A stretch of DNA of 64,000 bases from NCBI GenBank assembly GCA_003586115.2, contig QVOM02000001.1, forward strand, positions 12,033,610 through 12,097,609, read 5' to 3'. This DNA is from Salvator merianae (Eukaryota > Chordata > Lepidosauria > Squamata > Teiidae). This document shows, piece by piece, positions 22,481-34,140 of this stretch. Within the stretch, counting starts at the first letter, position 1; the number at the start of each line of letters is the position of its first letter. A program made the position numbers and the translations under genes. Under the pieces are notes generated by a model. It was not told the DNA's origin. It ran no database searches and worked only from the letters and a program-made list of their open reading frames with translations.

Positions 22481-23029
22481 AACAACTAAATCACACACCC
22501 GTTCTTTCTGGAGCAAAATAACTGTATCCAGAATTGAGTGTCCCTTAATTTCATGAATTTGGGACCCCATGACACACAGTACCTCCATCTTGTCTGGATT
22601 CAGTTTCAGTGTAGGATTTGGAATCTATGCATAAACAGCTTTTTTTTTTTAACTAATAGTCTGTAGCTATGGGAACAGCAGTTTTATAGTAAAGATATTT
22701 CTTTACTATAGAATTTCTTTCATGTGGTGTGGTGTATTGCAGTTGAAGGAGAAATATACAACAGAAGTAGACATTGTAGTGCTGTCTGGAAGCTATTGGC
22801 ACCACATCCTGTCTTCTCTAGCAGGTATGGCCAGTGATGATGAGAACTGAGACCCATATAAACCTTATCCAAAAACATCCAAGAAGTAATATTAGAATAT
22901 TTGTTAAAAGGGAATACTGAGGAAAGTTCTGAAACATTTTTTGAAATTGTATTGGATGAAATAGACTAGCCAAGCCAATATTGCACTTGCATGTTGAACC
23001 AGACAGTGTAGCCTGACTCCTTAGATATG
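22481..23029. other. unassigned
   Basis: A T-run at 22640-22650; otherwise nothing recognised. Confidence 0.3.
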
Positions 23030-23660
23030 AATGTAAAAGCAATGCCCTGCTGGGTTGGACCAGTGGCTCATCAAGTCTAGAAGCCTTTCCTTACAGTGGT
23101 CAGCTAGTTGCTTATGCACGCAGGACATGAGCGCACAGTTTACCTTGTCCACAGTGCCCATGTGCTTGGCCAGTAGAGGCATTGTTGTTAGAGGCCATAC
23201 ATTTGAGGCAACTCCTAGTACCTGCGTGAATGTGTCTGGGCAGCTTTCTTGGCAGATATATAGATGGTTCATATTACTTTCTTCTGAGGAGATATGAAGG
23301 AATCAACTTGCAATCCTCTGCTGTTTGAACACTTTCTCTGTCCCTAAATGATGGGCACTTCTGTTAGAGGCTTATCAGCTCTTATAGCACAGGTACTCCC
23401 ATAGCCATTGCCTCCCTTCCAAGGATTTGTCCAGACGTTTTTGAAGTCATCCAACCTGGTTACCAACACCACATTTCATTCTAATCAATGCTCTGTGTGA
23501 AGAAATACTTCTTTTTGTCCTGATTTTTCCAAGATCCTTCTTTCTTCTCCTCTGCCAGAGTAAAAGCACATTTTCAGTTTTAGAGGAATTTGCTGCTAGA
23601 GGTTTGACTTGTGCGTCTCTGTACCAAAACCACTTCATTAAAATGAGGAATTAATGAAGG
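23030..23660 (-). mobile_element. CR1-like LINE 3' portion
   Basis: 23041-23330 begins with the reverse 3'-end phrase (ctgggttggaccagtggctc) and continues with the cacaggacatgagcgcaca-type block. 23400-23600 carries the reverse of the C-terminal coding region, with aaggatttgtccagacgttt and gtgtgaagaaatacttcttt. Both are common to reptile CR1-type LINEs. Confidence 0.6.
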
Positions 23661-26294
23661 GTCCTTTTCTGGCAGATTGGTTATGCAAGTGACCTAGGGA
23701 TGACCAAAATCGTGTTCTTCAAGGATATAACCTAAATCAGACATTTCATGAGCACTGGTTTTCCCTTTTGAACTTCATAACTTCTTCTGACTGTTCGCAT
23801 CTTCCAGCTCCACACCTAATCGCTCTCCTGCTTTCCTAAAGGTTACTAAGTTCTTCTGGCCAGCCAAGTTATAATATTGTATTATCTACATGGCATTATA
23901 TTTATATTGTAAGTGTTTTTTTAAATAAATACTTTCTTTTTTTTTAAAAAAAAAGTAGGGATGTAGCATAAGAACCTGGCAAAGAATGCCAGGATGTTGA
24001 GGAGCCCCACCACACAGGCCTGGCTTTCTGAGACAATGAGGGGAAGGTGAGGGGCAGGCAAGCATGATAGAAATTAAAAATAGAACTGACCACACTTCCT
24101 TCCCAGCTGCCTTTGCAGCAAGAAAGGGGTGGAGCCACGTTGGGCTCACAGTAATGTCACTGTTCGGTAACCTGGGGGAGGAAGTGCAGGGAATAAGGGG
24201 ACAGGCCAGTTCTGCTTTTAATCTCTGCTGCACTCATCTGCCCATCACTTTCTCCACACCTTCCCCTCACCTCATCATGGGCTTGCGAGGTGTAGATCCC
24301 AGACCTTTTTTGGCAGGTTCGCATGCTATGACTTAGCAGGCAGTCCTGTTCATGCATAAAGTGAACCTATTTTTTTAAATTAAGTGGATAAATACATTTG
24401 TGATCCTCTTGATTTAATAAATAGAGAGCAAGAGGGAGTTTGGACCATGCAAATCCTGCATGAGGCTTATTCCCGAAGGGCGTTTATTGCCAGATTACAG
24501 GTGCAAATTGACAGCTGGTAACTCTTGAGGATTCTTAGATATGCTGCCATTATCCTAGTTTAGCTGCAGAATCACTGTTAATTGATATGATAGATATGAT
24601 ATATGTTATAGGTTAGCATGGGGAAAGTGTCACTTGTTGACACTTCTGCTTATGAAAGAGTTAAAGCAAAAAGTGCATAAGAATTGGCAAGCCCAGCAAG
24701 CAAAATGGGAAGGAGGGAGGGAGAAAGAGAGAGGGGGGGGCTCACCAGTTGCAATGTGACCATTTTTTAAAATTTATTTAATTTTAATAAGAATCATTCC
24801 CCTCCCCTGTGGAATAACATTTCTGTTTAAACACGTTGCAGTAATCCCATACTGTGATATAATTATATTTTTTTAGGATGAGATTAAGGGTTTTTTGCTC
24901 CTCATTCTTGGCTTTTAAGGGCTGTTAATCCTCAGGAGCCAGGAGTAGCGCTCCTTTTTCTGGCAGTCAAGGCCTGCTTTTCCCCCCAGCTGGCAGTAGG
25001 AAGAAGAAGGACATAGCATGTGGGCTGGCTGAGTTGATGGGAGCTGTAGTTAATGTCTGGAGGGCCACTTAATAGCCACTTCTGAGTTATCCATGGACTC
25101 TTCTTTCACCTCTAAGCAAAACTGGAATCAGGGCTGGGAACAGGGAAGGGAAGGGAGGGTGAATACATGACAGCCGGGAGTTGGAAAGGAAATCTGGGTG
25201 TAAATCCAGGGCGGTGTTGTCCTATTTTCTTTCTCTTATGGTAAATGGTCACCTGTAGGCGTAAAAGCTCCCTCTGTGAATGGTATAAACTGACCTCCAA
25301 GGATTCAAGTGTGGATAAACAGAAGGAAGGCTATCATGTTTCGTGCTGTAAAATTGTAAACCTGATTTAAAATGCCCCTGCTGTCATCAGGAAAGCATGG
25401 AGTCTGAGTTAAGGTTGCTGGGAACCATGTCTTGCTTTCATTCTTCACTGGCTTATTTTAGAAGATGCAGTGACCCTTAGGACTTTTTAGTATGCGCAGC
25501 TAACCTCCTCCATTGTTTCCCAAATAGTTAAATTAGTTATGATTACTCTTGAGGGACTCCTGAAATTTCCTATGGCTTTGGGAATATTGGGTCAGTGAAA
25601 AGGCAGGAAGAATATTTTGCTCCTGAAGAATGTTACCTTTGGAAGGAACATGATTTTTTAAGTGGTGAAATGTCTCAGTCACTGTAACTTATTTTATTAA
25701 ATCTTAAGTCTTAGACTGTAGGTAGAGGCTTTTCAAAGAAAATTATTTTCTTTTACATTTATTAGATGTAACAGGGGCAGGATTTCTTTTTTCAAAGCTT
25801 TGAATTCAGTGTGGAAAAAGGTATTTGACTTGCCATGACAGTTGGATTGTGAGATAATGCCTTGTGCATTTTAGTAATGTAGAGTTTATGCAGCTATTAC
25901 TTGAACCATTTCTGTTTAAAATTACACACAGATAATTTTTTTTTAAGTTAAGCAAAATCCTCAATACAAGCTTATAGCGTAGAGATAATTCAGTTGTTTC
26001 ACAGTATCTTTTCTGCAAATTTCTTGTAGAAGTTGGAATCCAAGCTGTCATTTGCAGGCTGGAATTGAACATTGCTTAGCGTTAGCAGTAGTGGCCACTG
26101 AGGTATATGTAACCAAAGGAAGTACAAAATCAAAACATTGTACTAGGATTTGTAAAAAGAGGATGTGGCATCTGATAGTGGAAGGAAGATTTTTTAAAAA
26201 ACAACAAAAAAACAAGCTATTTATGTACTTTGTGATGAGAGATAGGTAGAATTCAGTTGGTCCAGAAGAATCAAGAGGAACTTTTCCGTAGCAG
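23661..26294. other. unassigned, AT-rich
   Basis: About 2.6 kb without a recognised gene or element. There is a T-run joined to an A-run at 23938-23955 and a purine/G-rich run at about 24705-24742. Short ORFs on both strands have no recognised motif. Confidence 0.35.
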
Positions 26295-26442
26295 CTGTGT
26301 ATTTTAGAAATAGTATAGAGGAAGCTCGTAGTGCTGTTGTTAACCCAGAGAAGAAAGCTAGTCGTTGTATGTCAGTGCACAGCCTTGAGGCTAGGGACAG
26401 AATAGATGAAGACAGTGAAGACAGTGAAAGTGACTGGAGAAA
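26295..26442 (+). other. open, acidic Ser/Glu-rich stretch; doubtful exon or pseudogene
   Basis: After a weak acceptor (ttttccgtagcag, ending 26294) one frame stays open into the transposon at 26443. It encodes basic then acidic sequence (NPEKKASRC, RIDEDSEDSESDWRKG). The acidic end comes from a short direct repeat of gaagacagt. No good donor follows. I do not recognise a family. Confidence 0.2.
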
Positions 26443-26917
26443 AGGACTTTGCAAATATCGGACCACCAAGCATACTAGGAGTCTCCCTTCTGCACACTGG
26501 TGTGGTCTAAAAGAGGCCCCATCCCCTGCTAGTATGCTCCATCTGCACAGTATGGAGCATAGACCAGACCAAGAGACCCATCATGGCAGCCTCATCCAGT
26601 CTACTGGCAGACCTTTTTTTGGAAGTCTGCCGGTGTACCAGATCATGGAAGCATGCAGATGGCAAGCTTCTGTTGTTCTGTATCATGCAGCCCATTGTGC
26701 TGACACAATAAGGCATGCTGCCTTAATGGGTCCCCCAGGTGTTCTGAGTTTTCCCTCCCTGCTGATGCTGTACCTGGTATGAGCTTTGGCGCCAGTGCAG
26801 GGGCTGAACCAAACAGCCTATCCCAGTGTGAACAGCCTTGTACAGTCCAGGAGCTATCTGTCCCAGTGGGGTCCAGTCTACTTGGTCTGGTCTACTAAAG
26901 GTAAGTGTGAAAAACCC
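26443..26917 (+). mobile_element. nonautonomous DNA transposon, family A, copy 1
   Basis: It matches 38870-39345 in order: atactaggagtctcccttct / gtactaggagcctcccttct; then tccagtctactggcagacct / tccaatctactggtagacct; then cccagtgtgaacagccttgt / cccaatgtgaacagctttgt. The right end reads aaaggtaagtgtgaaaaaccc, whose reverse complement resembles the left end of copy 2. No transposase is present. Confidence 0.75.
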
Positions 26918-27320
26918 TAAGATTGCTCTGTTGGGTCCAGAAAAGATGGGTATTACAATAGTTTGTGAGAAGGGTTTTGGTGGTGAGTCCGAATTAGTGT
27001 TTGAAAGACAAGAACACTGTATTGTTCCTATTACCATGAAAGTCACCAAAGTCTTATTTTCCCCAGCTTGGCCATGCAGTTATTACGTTGACATTCTTTT
27101 TTCAAATAGCAATCCTATCATTTATAATGTTGCAGCATTTTGTGACTGCTATTCAGATTTGTAAACAAATCCCAACAGAACCTGAATAAGAGCAACTTAA
27201 ATAAAAGCGATTTGTGGTATGGTTTTAGTTATGGTTTTAGTTCCTGTTCCTTTTTAATCTTTGGCATGCTGTTTTCTTCTGATCTTTCATGGAATAAATG
27301 ATTGTTGTTACTGAGACAAG
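26918..27320. other. unassigned
   Basis: No recognised gene or repeat. Confidence 0.3.
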
Positions 27321-27453
27321 GGCGCTTTCTGCTCTGGGCCTTATTCTGGGATATATCTCGAAATAGGAGCCTGCTGTCCAAATTTTCCTGCAGACTATGA
27401 CAAGCTCCTATTCCAGGATATAATTAGAAATAAGGCCCAGTGCAGAAAGGGCC
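27321..27453. mobile_element. palindromic MITE, 133 bp
   Basis: The two halves are reverse complements along most of their length: 27321-27357 (start ggcgctttctgctctgggcc) pairs with 27419-27453 (end ggcccagtgcagaaagggcc), and aataggagc pairs with gctcctatt further in. The termini match those of 42105 and resemble 51297 and 52163. Such foldback elements spread with a hAT-type transposase supplied elsewhere. Confidence 0.82.
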
Positions 27454-27898
27454 AAATACAGTTAACTGTGCATTGTATTTTCCACAATTTTTTGAGCAAT
27501 AGTTGCACTTCCTCTCTCTTTTGATGAAAAGAACTGGGTACATTGACTAGGTGAGGCTCTGAGCACACAGTCAGTCATGTCCTTAAAAGGCAGAGTGACA
27601 ATTATGTAGATGGTGGTTGGCTTCTGTGGCTTAGGGAACCTCCATTCTATTTCTTCTGACCATCATACAGCTGTGGAGGGATAATCTGAGAGCAAGGCAT
27701 GCCTTCCTACACTCTGAATGACAGAGGAGCCAGCCCACATCACTTCCTGCTATGATAACTTACGATGGACCATCTGCAGCCTTGAGGTTTATGGGCATCT
27801 CCATTTTTCTCAGTCAGATTATTTGTTGGGCAGGAAAAATTGGAGTCCGCTTGCTTGGATCACTTCTCCATAGACTGCAGGTAGCCCGGGACAGGAAG
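27454..27898. other. unassigned
   Basis: No recognised gene or repeat up to the duplicated segment. Confidence 0.3.
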
Positions 27899-28184
27899 GA
27901 AGGTTGGTAACACCTACACCTACAAACGGGAACTCATGGGGGAGTCACTGACGTCACAGCATTCCCAACGCCTCCATCCTGTTCTCCACCCATTCTCCCG
28001 GGATTGTGAGGATAACTTGGTATTTGATGAGGGCTTTTTCACTTTCAGTTTATGATTCAGCGTGAATGACGCCACGCTATCCGGCGCTTCTCGCTTGCTG
28101 CGTGTTTCTTTCCTCCTCTCAGTAAATCACAGGCAGGCTTTTTGAAACAGGAAGCCAAACTAAGCTGCTGGGATAGAGAGGTGC
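27899..28184 (+). repeat. duplicated CpG-rich segment, copy 2
   Basis: Near-identical to 15532-15811. It holds a perfect CRE palindrome (tgacgtca, 27949-27956). It is bracketed by agcccgggacagg (27883-27895) and agcccaggacaag (28187-28199), which agree at 11 of 13 bases and look like a decayed target duplication. No poly-A tail is visible. CpG-rich flanking sequence, present around copy 1, is absent here. Confidence 0.85.
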
Positions 28185-28275
28185 CCAGCCCAGGACAAGT
28201 TGCTCTGACGGGGGGTGCTGAGATGAGTTCAGCAGTAGCTCATGGACTGGAGCAAGGGAGAGGCTCCAAATGTAT

Positions 28276-28380
28276 TCATTTTTATTTTATTTAAGACATT
28301 TTCATGCCGCTTTCCATTGTGAAAAAATTTCAGAGTGGGTTACAGGACATTAAAAACAAGGTTAAAAACAGAGTGAAATG
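28276..28380 (-). mobile_element. LINE 3' UTR fragment (L2/CR1 type)
   Basis: attcatttttattttattta and catgccgctttccattgtga are the reverse of the 3' UTR and tail found at other L2-type ends. Too short to classify further. Confidence 0.5.
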
Positions 28381-28609
28381 GAAGCTCCTCTTTGTTCTTT
28401 GAGAACCATGTTTTTGTTCTGCAGCAGAGCCAAGCACAGTTCAGAGATGTGGAAGTGAGACTTCTAATCTTGTGTGTTGCCCCTTCCCCTACCATCCTTG
28501 TGGAAGTGCTCTGCATGATGCTGATGCTGGTTCAGTTACCTTTGGCAGAACGAGAGATGCCTCTGCTGCTCACATCTGCTGTGGTTTGCACCCTTTGTGA
28601 GTAAAAATA

Positions 28610-29170
28610 ATGTCGTGACTTGCAAGTTTGGAACTCCCTGCAAATGCCTTTAGAGTCATCCTGACTGTCTCTAGTAGCCATTGGTAACACCTGTCCTCCA
28701 TGAATTTGTCTAACCCTTTCTTAAAGCTATCCAGGCTGATTGCTGTCACCACTTCTTCTGGCAATAAATTCCAGAATAAATTCAATCCACCCTTTCCACA
28801 CTGTGCATGATTTTATATACTTGAATTTGGTCACCTCTTAAATTCTGTCTTTCAAGGTTGAAGAGATATAGATTTTGCAGCCTGATTTTGTAAGAGAAGG
28901 TGTTCAGCTGCTTGATCATTCTTGTTGCCCTTTCCTGCACTTTTTGCAGTTCCGCAATATCCTTTATGAGGTGTGGTGATCAGAATTGTACACAATATTC
29001 CAGCCGGGGCCTCACCATAGATTTATAAAGAAAGTACAGTGATGCTTGCAGACTTATTTTTCAATTCCTTTCCTAATTAGCCCAAGCATTGAATTTACTT
29101 TTTTCACTGCTGCTGCACACAGGGTCAAAACCTTCAAGGAGTTATCCATCTGAACCCTGAAGCTCAGCCC
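28610..29170 (-). mobile_element. CR1-like LINE, C-terminal coding region
   Basis: The reverse strand encodes LLPEEVVTAISLDSFKKGL at 28775-28715, the usual C-terminal end of CR1 ORF2. Upstream on the same strand come the blocks corresponding to RATRMIKGL and HLEYCVQ (around 28970-29010) and the preceding VPL-CKSMV block. The frame is interrupted several times. Confidence 0.8.
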
Positions 29171-29215
29171 ATATCAATTTATAGGCATAATTTATAGGCA
29201 TAATATAGGCAAAGT
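29168..29215. repeat. short tandem repeat, 13-bp unit
   Basis: aatttataggcat appears twice in tandem, followed by a partial copy (aatataggca). Confidence 0.8.
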
Positions 29216-29399
29216 TGTGGAGTCTTTTGGAGAAGGGGAAATATAAGAAGAACCCTAAATTGAAGACGTTTCCAAGCAGAATACACTTTTATTAACAATA
29301 AATCAATTCAAGCAGGAAAGAGAGACCGCCAGAGTTGGCTTTCTTGATGGCAAAATGCGAGCTGTTCCTGTTGGACTCGTGTCTACTGCTAACTATTTT

Positions 29400-29580
29400 T
29401 GCTATAGTGGGTTGTTGTATGCTAGGTTATATATTGTTTTATTCTGATTATATGTATTATTGGTTATATGATTCTTATATTTTGATACTGATTTATGTAA
29501 CTTTTCGTGATGCTGTAAACCACCTTGAGCAGTATTATTTAGAAAGAAGATATACAAATAATTTGAAATGAAATGAAATA
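29400..29580 (+). mobile_element. L2/CR1-type LINE 3' tail
   Basis: The phrase gtaaaccaccttgagcagta followed by agaagatatacaaataattt and a short (gaaat)n tail is the standard end of L2-type reptile LINEs. It splits flanking sequence of unknown type. Confidence 0.7.
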
Positions 29581-31320
29581 GTGTTCAATACATTCTTTTG
29601 TTAGTCTCTTGATTGTATATGTTTGTTGTTCCACCCTTTGGTGAAAAGGGTGTTATAAAAAAAAGGTTTTTATAAAATAAACATTAAAAAGCAAGCGGAA
29701 GCAACTTTACAAGCAGAGAGAGAAAGCCAGCCAATTAAATACAGAACGAAGTATAACTTGATAGCATAATTACAGGCTTACAGAGTGCTAGACATGGGCA
29801 ATTAACTTTTAAGAGACTAGAACATTTGGACTGACTACAATTTATCTTTGGCATTTGAGCTAGCTCTGCACTTCCCAGATTTCCCTGCCAACCTCTCCAA
29901 AACTAAAGTGCACCCAAAGCTCTCAGCTGGTCTAAACTCCAGCCCTACATGTAGATCTTCGATGATCTCCCCCATCCCTCCTAACATTAGTTTCCTACTA
30001 CACACTGACTCAGCTAGGGTTGGAATGGGATCTCATCCATTCAGAGATCTCATCCTGATCTGTCTCTTCCCGAGGCTATTAGGAAGAAAAAAGAGGAAGG
30101 GAGCTTTTGAGCAAGAGAACAGAGGAAGACTCTGCCACAGACCATTGAATATATTCACAGGACATACCCAGAGGGTAAATTACACTACTAGACAATATGC
30201 GCCATACATATATTCTCAGATCTGAGCAAAAGTCGAGCTTTGAAGCATTACAAGCATGCAATCTGTCCCCGAGGCAGCGGAGTCAAGACCAAGGACTCCC
30301 ACAAGTTTAGTCTTCCCTGGTGCAAAAAAGCAATCCCCACGAAGGGGTGACTCTTGCTGGGCAGCAAAGAGTTGTAAGCAAAGAGTTCTAGTAGGGTGAC
30401 TAAGAACCAGCAAAAGGCAACAAGGGGTAGAGATGAATCTCCTCCCATCTACACAGATTTCTCTGGACAGCAACAAACAGCAAGGAGGAAGAATCTCCAG
30501 ATAGTGATGCAGCAAAGGAAAGCTGTTCAATAGCAGCTAGGAATTGGAGAGATTTTTAGCAAGCTGCGGCTACCAGAAGGCAATGCAGGACTTCAGAGAC
30601 AGGAAGATGGATTGATTCCAGCAGAGAGCGACTACCAGCCGATAGCGCAGTTGATCTCAGCAGCAAGTGATTGCAGCAGCAAAGTGAGAGGGTGAAATTG
30701 AGGTTCCAAGTACATCACACCTAAAAACTTCCAGAATGGGAGAAACTTATATACCTTTTTCTGGGTACATGAAATGGAGGAACAGGACAAGAAGGGAGGG
30801 GCAAGGTGTTCAAGACACTCCTACAAAAATGATAAAGGCAGGGGAGACGTGATCACCAGCACAGTCACCTAGACTTGATTAGGTCAGGAAAAAAAGTCAC
30901 ACCATTAACACTGAAATAATGAAAAATTCAGCTAGGCAAATACAGTAAATTGCACTGATCAGGTAAACACAATGGCAAATATTACAAATTCTACCCTAAG
31001 TTTACTAGCCAAGTTTGTTAGGTAAACAGTTTTCATTTGCATGATACATAGCTATACCCAAATTTCATTAATATTCAACAGAGTACACCAAACTGTAAAA
31101 CCAGTTCGATTAGTTAACAGGAGGCAAACAATGTTTTGCAACACTGTTATCAGTCTCTTGCCTTGACCAAGGCAGTCTGTAACTTCAACTTGTATTTGAC
31201 TTTTACAGAGACCTCTCAAAATAGCAAGAAGGAGGAAAGGAAAGCCCAAGTTTAAACAGACACATTCTTTCAAAGTTGGCCTTGGTTATATAGTCCATAG
31301 CATGCAATATAGTAACTACA
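29581..31320. other. unassigned
   Basis: About 1.7 kb rich in purine-rich and cagcag-type motifs (30580-30690). The ORF at 29848-30225 has no recognised domain. An old LTR is possible, but I found no paired ends. Confidence 0.3.
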
Positions 31321-31327
31321 TACCTGT

Positions 31328-31372
31328 GGCTTCAAGTATATTGGCTTCAAGTATACTGGCTTCAAGTATACT
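31328..31372. repeat. tandem repeat, three 15-bp units
   Basis: ggcttcaagtatact occurs three times head to tail, the first with one change. The reverse strand reads SILEA-type repeats in frame, which is incidental. Confidence 0.9.
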
Positions 31373-31404
31373 GCTATGTACATGTGCATTATTAGAAAAT
31401 TTGC

Positions 31405-31500
31405 TGCTTTGTTGCCTACTCATGACGTCCCTCTGGAACTCTTCACAATCTCTTTCAGTTTTTACTACCCTGAATAATTGATAACATAGTTGATTCTTCA
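31405..31500 (-). mobile_element. CR1-like LINE fragment after the RT active site
   Basis: The reverse strand encodes TERDCEEFQRDV, matching KTERDCEEFQRNL in the + copy at 2890-2930. Fewer than 100 bases remain. Confidence 0.65.
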
Positions 31501-31856
31501 AGAGGCTGTAGGAAGAATATTTGAGTCCTGTACTCAGTTAAATTTGCTTCCTAATAGACAAGCATAGGTTTGCATATAAGGTCTACCTTATAAGGAATTA
31601 CGCCTGTGCCCATTATATCAAATTAAAAGGCTATAGTGAGGAAAAGACAGCTTTGGATACCATTGGCACTTACAAGCAGGATAGAACAAAAAATGTCAGC
31701 AAATTTTACACAGGCTCTGCTTCTTCATAGGAAGATATCAGCAGACCGGCTTCTTTTGCTGATGGGAGTAAAATGCTGCAAGCAGTGCAATGTGTTTTTT
31801 TTTTTATTAAAGAAAGAAAGTAGGAAACTAAGCAGGAAGTTGTAGCAGCTTTCTGT

Positions 31857-31877
31857 GGGTGTGGGTGTGGGTGCGGG
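31857..31877 (+). other. G-quadruplex motif
   Basis: Four GGG runs (31857-59, 31863-65, 31869-71, 31875-77) separated by TGT, TGT and TGC satisfy the standard G4 pattern with short loops. It arises from a (GTGGGT)n tract. Confidence 0.85.
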
Positions 31878-33039
31878 TGCGGAGATTTTAGATCTGTGTC
31901 TTCCATTTATTATTTCACCTATGTTGATTGTAAATTCCAGGAGTCTCTCTGAGTCACTTGAACTATGTGACCTTTAGGTGAGCACTGAAAAGTGTTATGT
32001 CTAGACCAATGGTGGCTGATTCCTACAGATCTGGCTGGCACGCGTGAGGAGGTCAAGGAGTGCAGCTAAAGGGGTTAAGGAAGCAAAGCCTGTTATTAAA
32101 TGGTTTAAATGGCTCTTTCACACAAGATGGAGGCTTGTGATATCTTTCATCACACACAATGTTCTCTCTGTAGCCTGACCCTAAACTGACAAATTTATCA
32201 TGTCCTCACAGACAGATAACTAATTACAAGCCAAACATTCAGTGGGTTGCTTGTTGTTGTTTTTTTACTGATGATGCTAAATATAAGACAGCTATTATTG
32301 ATCAGGTACATAGTAAGGTACTGTAAAAAAATAATCAGTTTTTAATCTGCAGAATATTATAAAGGCAACTTCTCTTCCGTTAAACAATAGATAACTTCTA
32401 AATTTAAAAGTTCCTATTTAAGAAAATAAAGTTTTGGAAGTATTTTTTACTGAAGTTTAACCGGAATAAAGTTATCAATTAATCTATCACCTTGTTCAAA
32501 ATTAGATCGTTATTGAGCAAGAAAATTTGTAATATTGGTTGATAAGGCTTTAGCTATCTTAGTTTATGACATTCTGAAATCCTAGCGCAGATAGGAAAAC
32601 CAAATGAATATAAACCAAGTATGTAATGACACAGAGACTTTAAATGGAAACTGATGGAGTAAAAAGCCCTTGCCAGAAATTTCTTGGCTCTGAAAGTTAC
32701 TAAGAAGGTGCTGGCAAGGATTTGTCTGCATTGATGAAAAGAGATATGAAGCATTTTATAGCAGTTTCATCTTGTGTTTAAGCCAGACAAAAGCATAAAT
32801 GGGGTTCTTCAGTTCTCTCACTGTTTTGCTTAAACCTCTAACTCACCATCTCTTGCAATGTTGCATGTGCTTGTTTAATTCTTGTTTCAAGGGCTCTCTA
32901 TTTTTGCAACTTAACTATTCAAGCCAGATCTTTTCTGTAATTAATCAGTGCCAAGAAAAAAATGCTCATGCTGAAACTTTATGGAAGAATTGCACTACAG
33001 AAAAAAATAACTTAATTGCAGAAGTGAATAGCTTAACTT
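31878..33039. other. unassigned, AT-rich
   Basis: No recognised gene or repeat. Short AT-rich ORFs on both strands have no motif. Confidence 0.3.
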
Positions 33040-34140
33040 AGAGAAAAATTCGTGTTTTTTATTAGAGATTTTTAAGACATGTTACAAATTACATTTAAAA
33101 TACAGAAAAACCAGAAAAAGATAATCTCTGATAATCCTTTGGTGATTAATTGTATATCCATTCTCATACCTCATCCCACATTTTACAACTATTGCATTTT
33201 TTGGCAATTCAAACTTTCTAATCATCAAATCCCAAACATATCATTTCTTTCTTACTCAGAAAGTCACTAAGGGGTTCCCAGTTTTTAAGAAATGACGCTA
33301 ATGTTTTTTCTGTGATCAGGCATGTCAGTTTGTCCATTTCTGCCAAGTCTATCACTTTCACTAGCCAATCTTCCATGAAGTGCAAATCTGAGTTATTCCG
33401 TCCATCAAACCCAAAACAAAAAGTTCCAGTTTCAATTGTGTATTAGTTTTTAGAATCCTTTATTATCTGTTGCAATTTTGGAACAAGTTTCATCTGTCAC
33501 TTCCACTTCCATTCAAGTTTCTTCTAACGCTCTTTCAAATTTGCTCAGGAACTCTCTTGCTTTTTATATGAAGTTTAATCAAAATTTTTGTTGCTTGGAA
33601 GTAAAAATCACTCTTTCCAGTTTGTCCCATCTAAATAGGATCTTTCTCTGCTTGAGTTTCTCTGACAACCCCGCCCCTTTCTCTTGCATAGTGTTCTAAT
33701 AGGAAAATCTGCTATTGACTTAATGGTCATTTCTGTAATATCTTCTTCAGGCTCCTCCAAAATTGTCCTGATCCTCACATAGAATTCTTTTTCCTTTTGT
33801 TCTAATAATGCCAGATCGTTCAGAACTTTTTCCATCGCTTTATTTATAATCTGTTTTATTCTTTAGTATTTCCACTTGGTCCTTGACTTGTTTTACATCC
33901 CCAGTGGTTGCTACCGTTTCTTCAATTTCCTTAAGCTCATCTTTAAAGTTGTGCTTTAGCTCTGCCTTCGATCTTGACATTTCAGTTTGCATATTTGAGA
34001 ATTATGACATTTCATTTTGCAAAGTTTCAAAGATTTTCTGTAGAATTTCTAAAGAGCCCCATCCTTCTGAAATTCATTCTGATGAACCTCTTCTGGTTTT
34101 TGCATTTTAAAACATTTTTCTTGTCATCATATTTAACTTT
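33040..34140 (-). mobile_element. internally deleted L1 (ORF1 plus ORF2 3' end)
   Basis: Reading the - strand: 34100-33840 resembles the ORF1 coiled coil; 33835-33608 encodes KEKEFYVRIRTILEEPEEDI, an ORF1 block seen in squamate L1; 33590-33500 recalls the ORF1 C-terminus (KAREFLSKF). Directly after it, 33400-33250 encodes HFMEDWLVKVIDLAEMDKLT, an L1 ORF2 C-terminal block also present at 55435-55500. Most of ORF2 is missing between them. Frames are broken. Confidence 0.55.

Noticed and set aside
26297..26782. 161-codon + strand ORF as a gene
   Set aside because: Most of it lies inside the family A transposon, whose other copy is not open in that frame; only the first part is kept as a weak candidate.
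31328..31372. coding repeat (SILEA units on the - strand)
   Set aside because: Three 15-bp units keep any frame open by length alone; the surrounding sequence is a broken LINE fragment.
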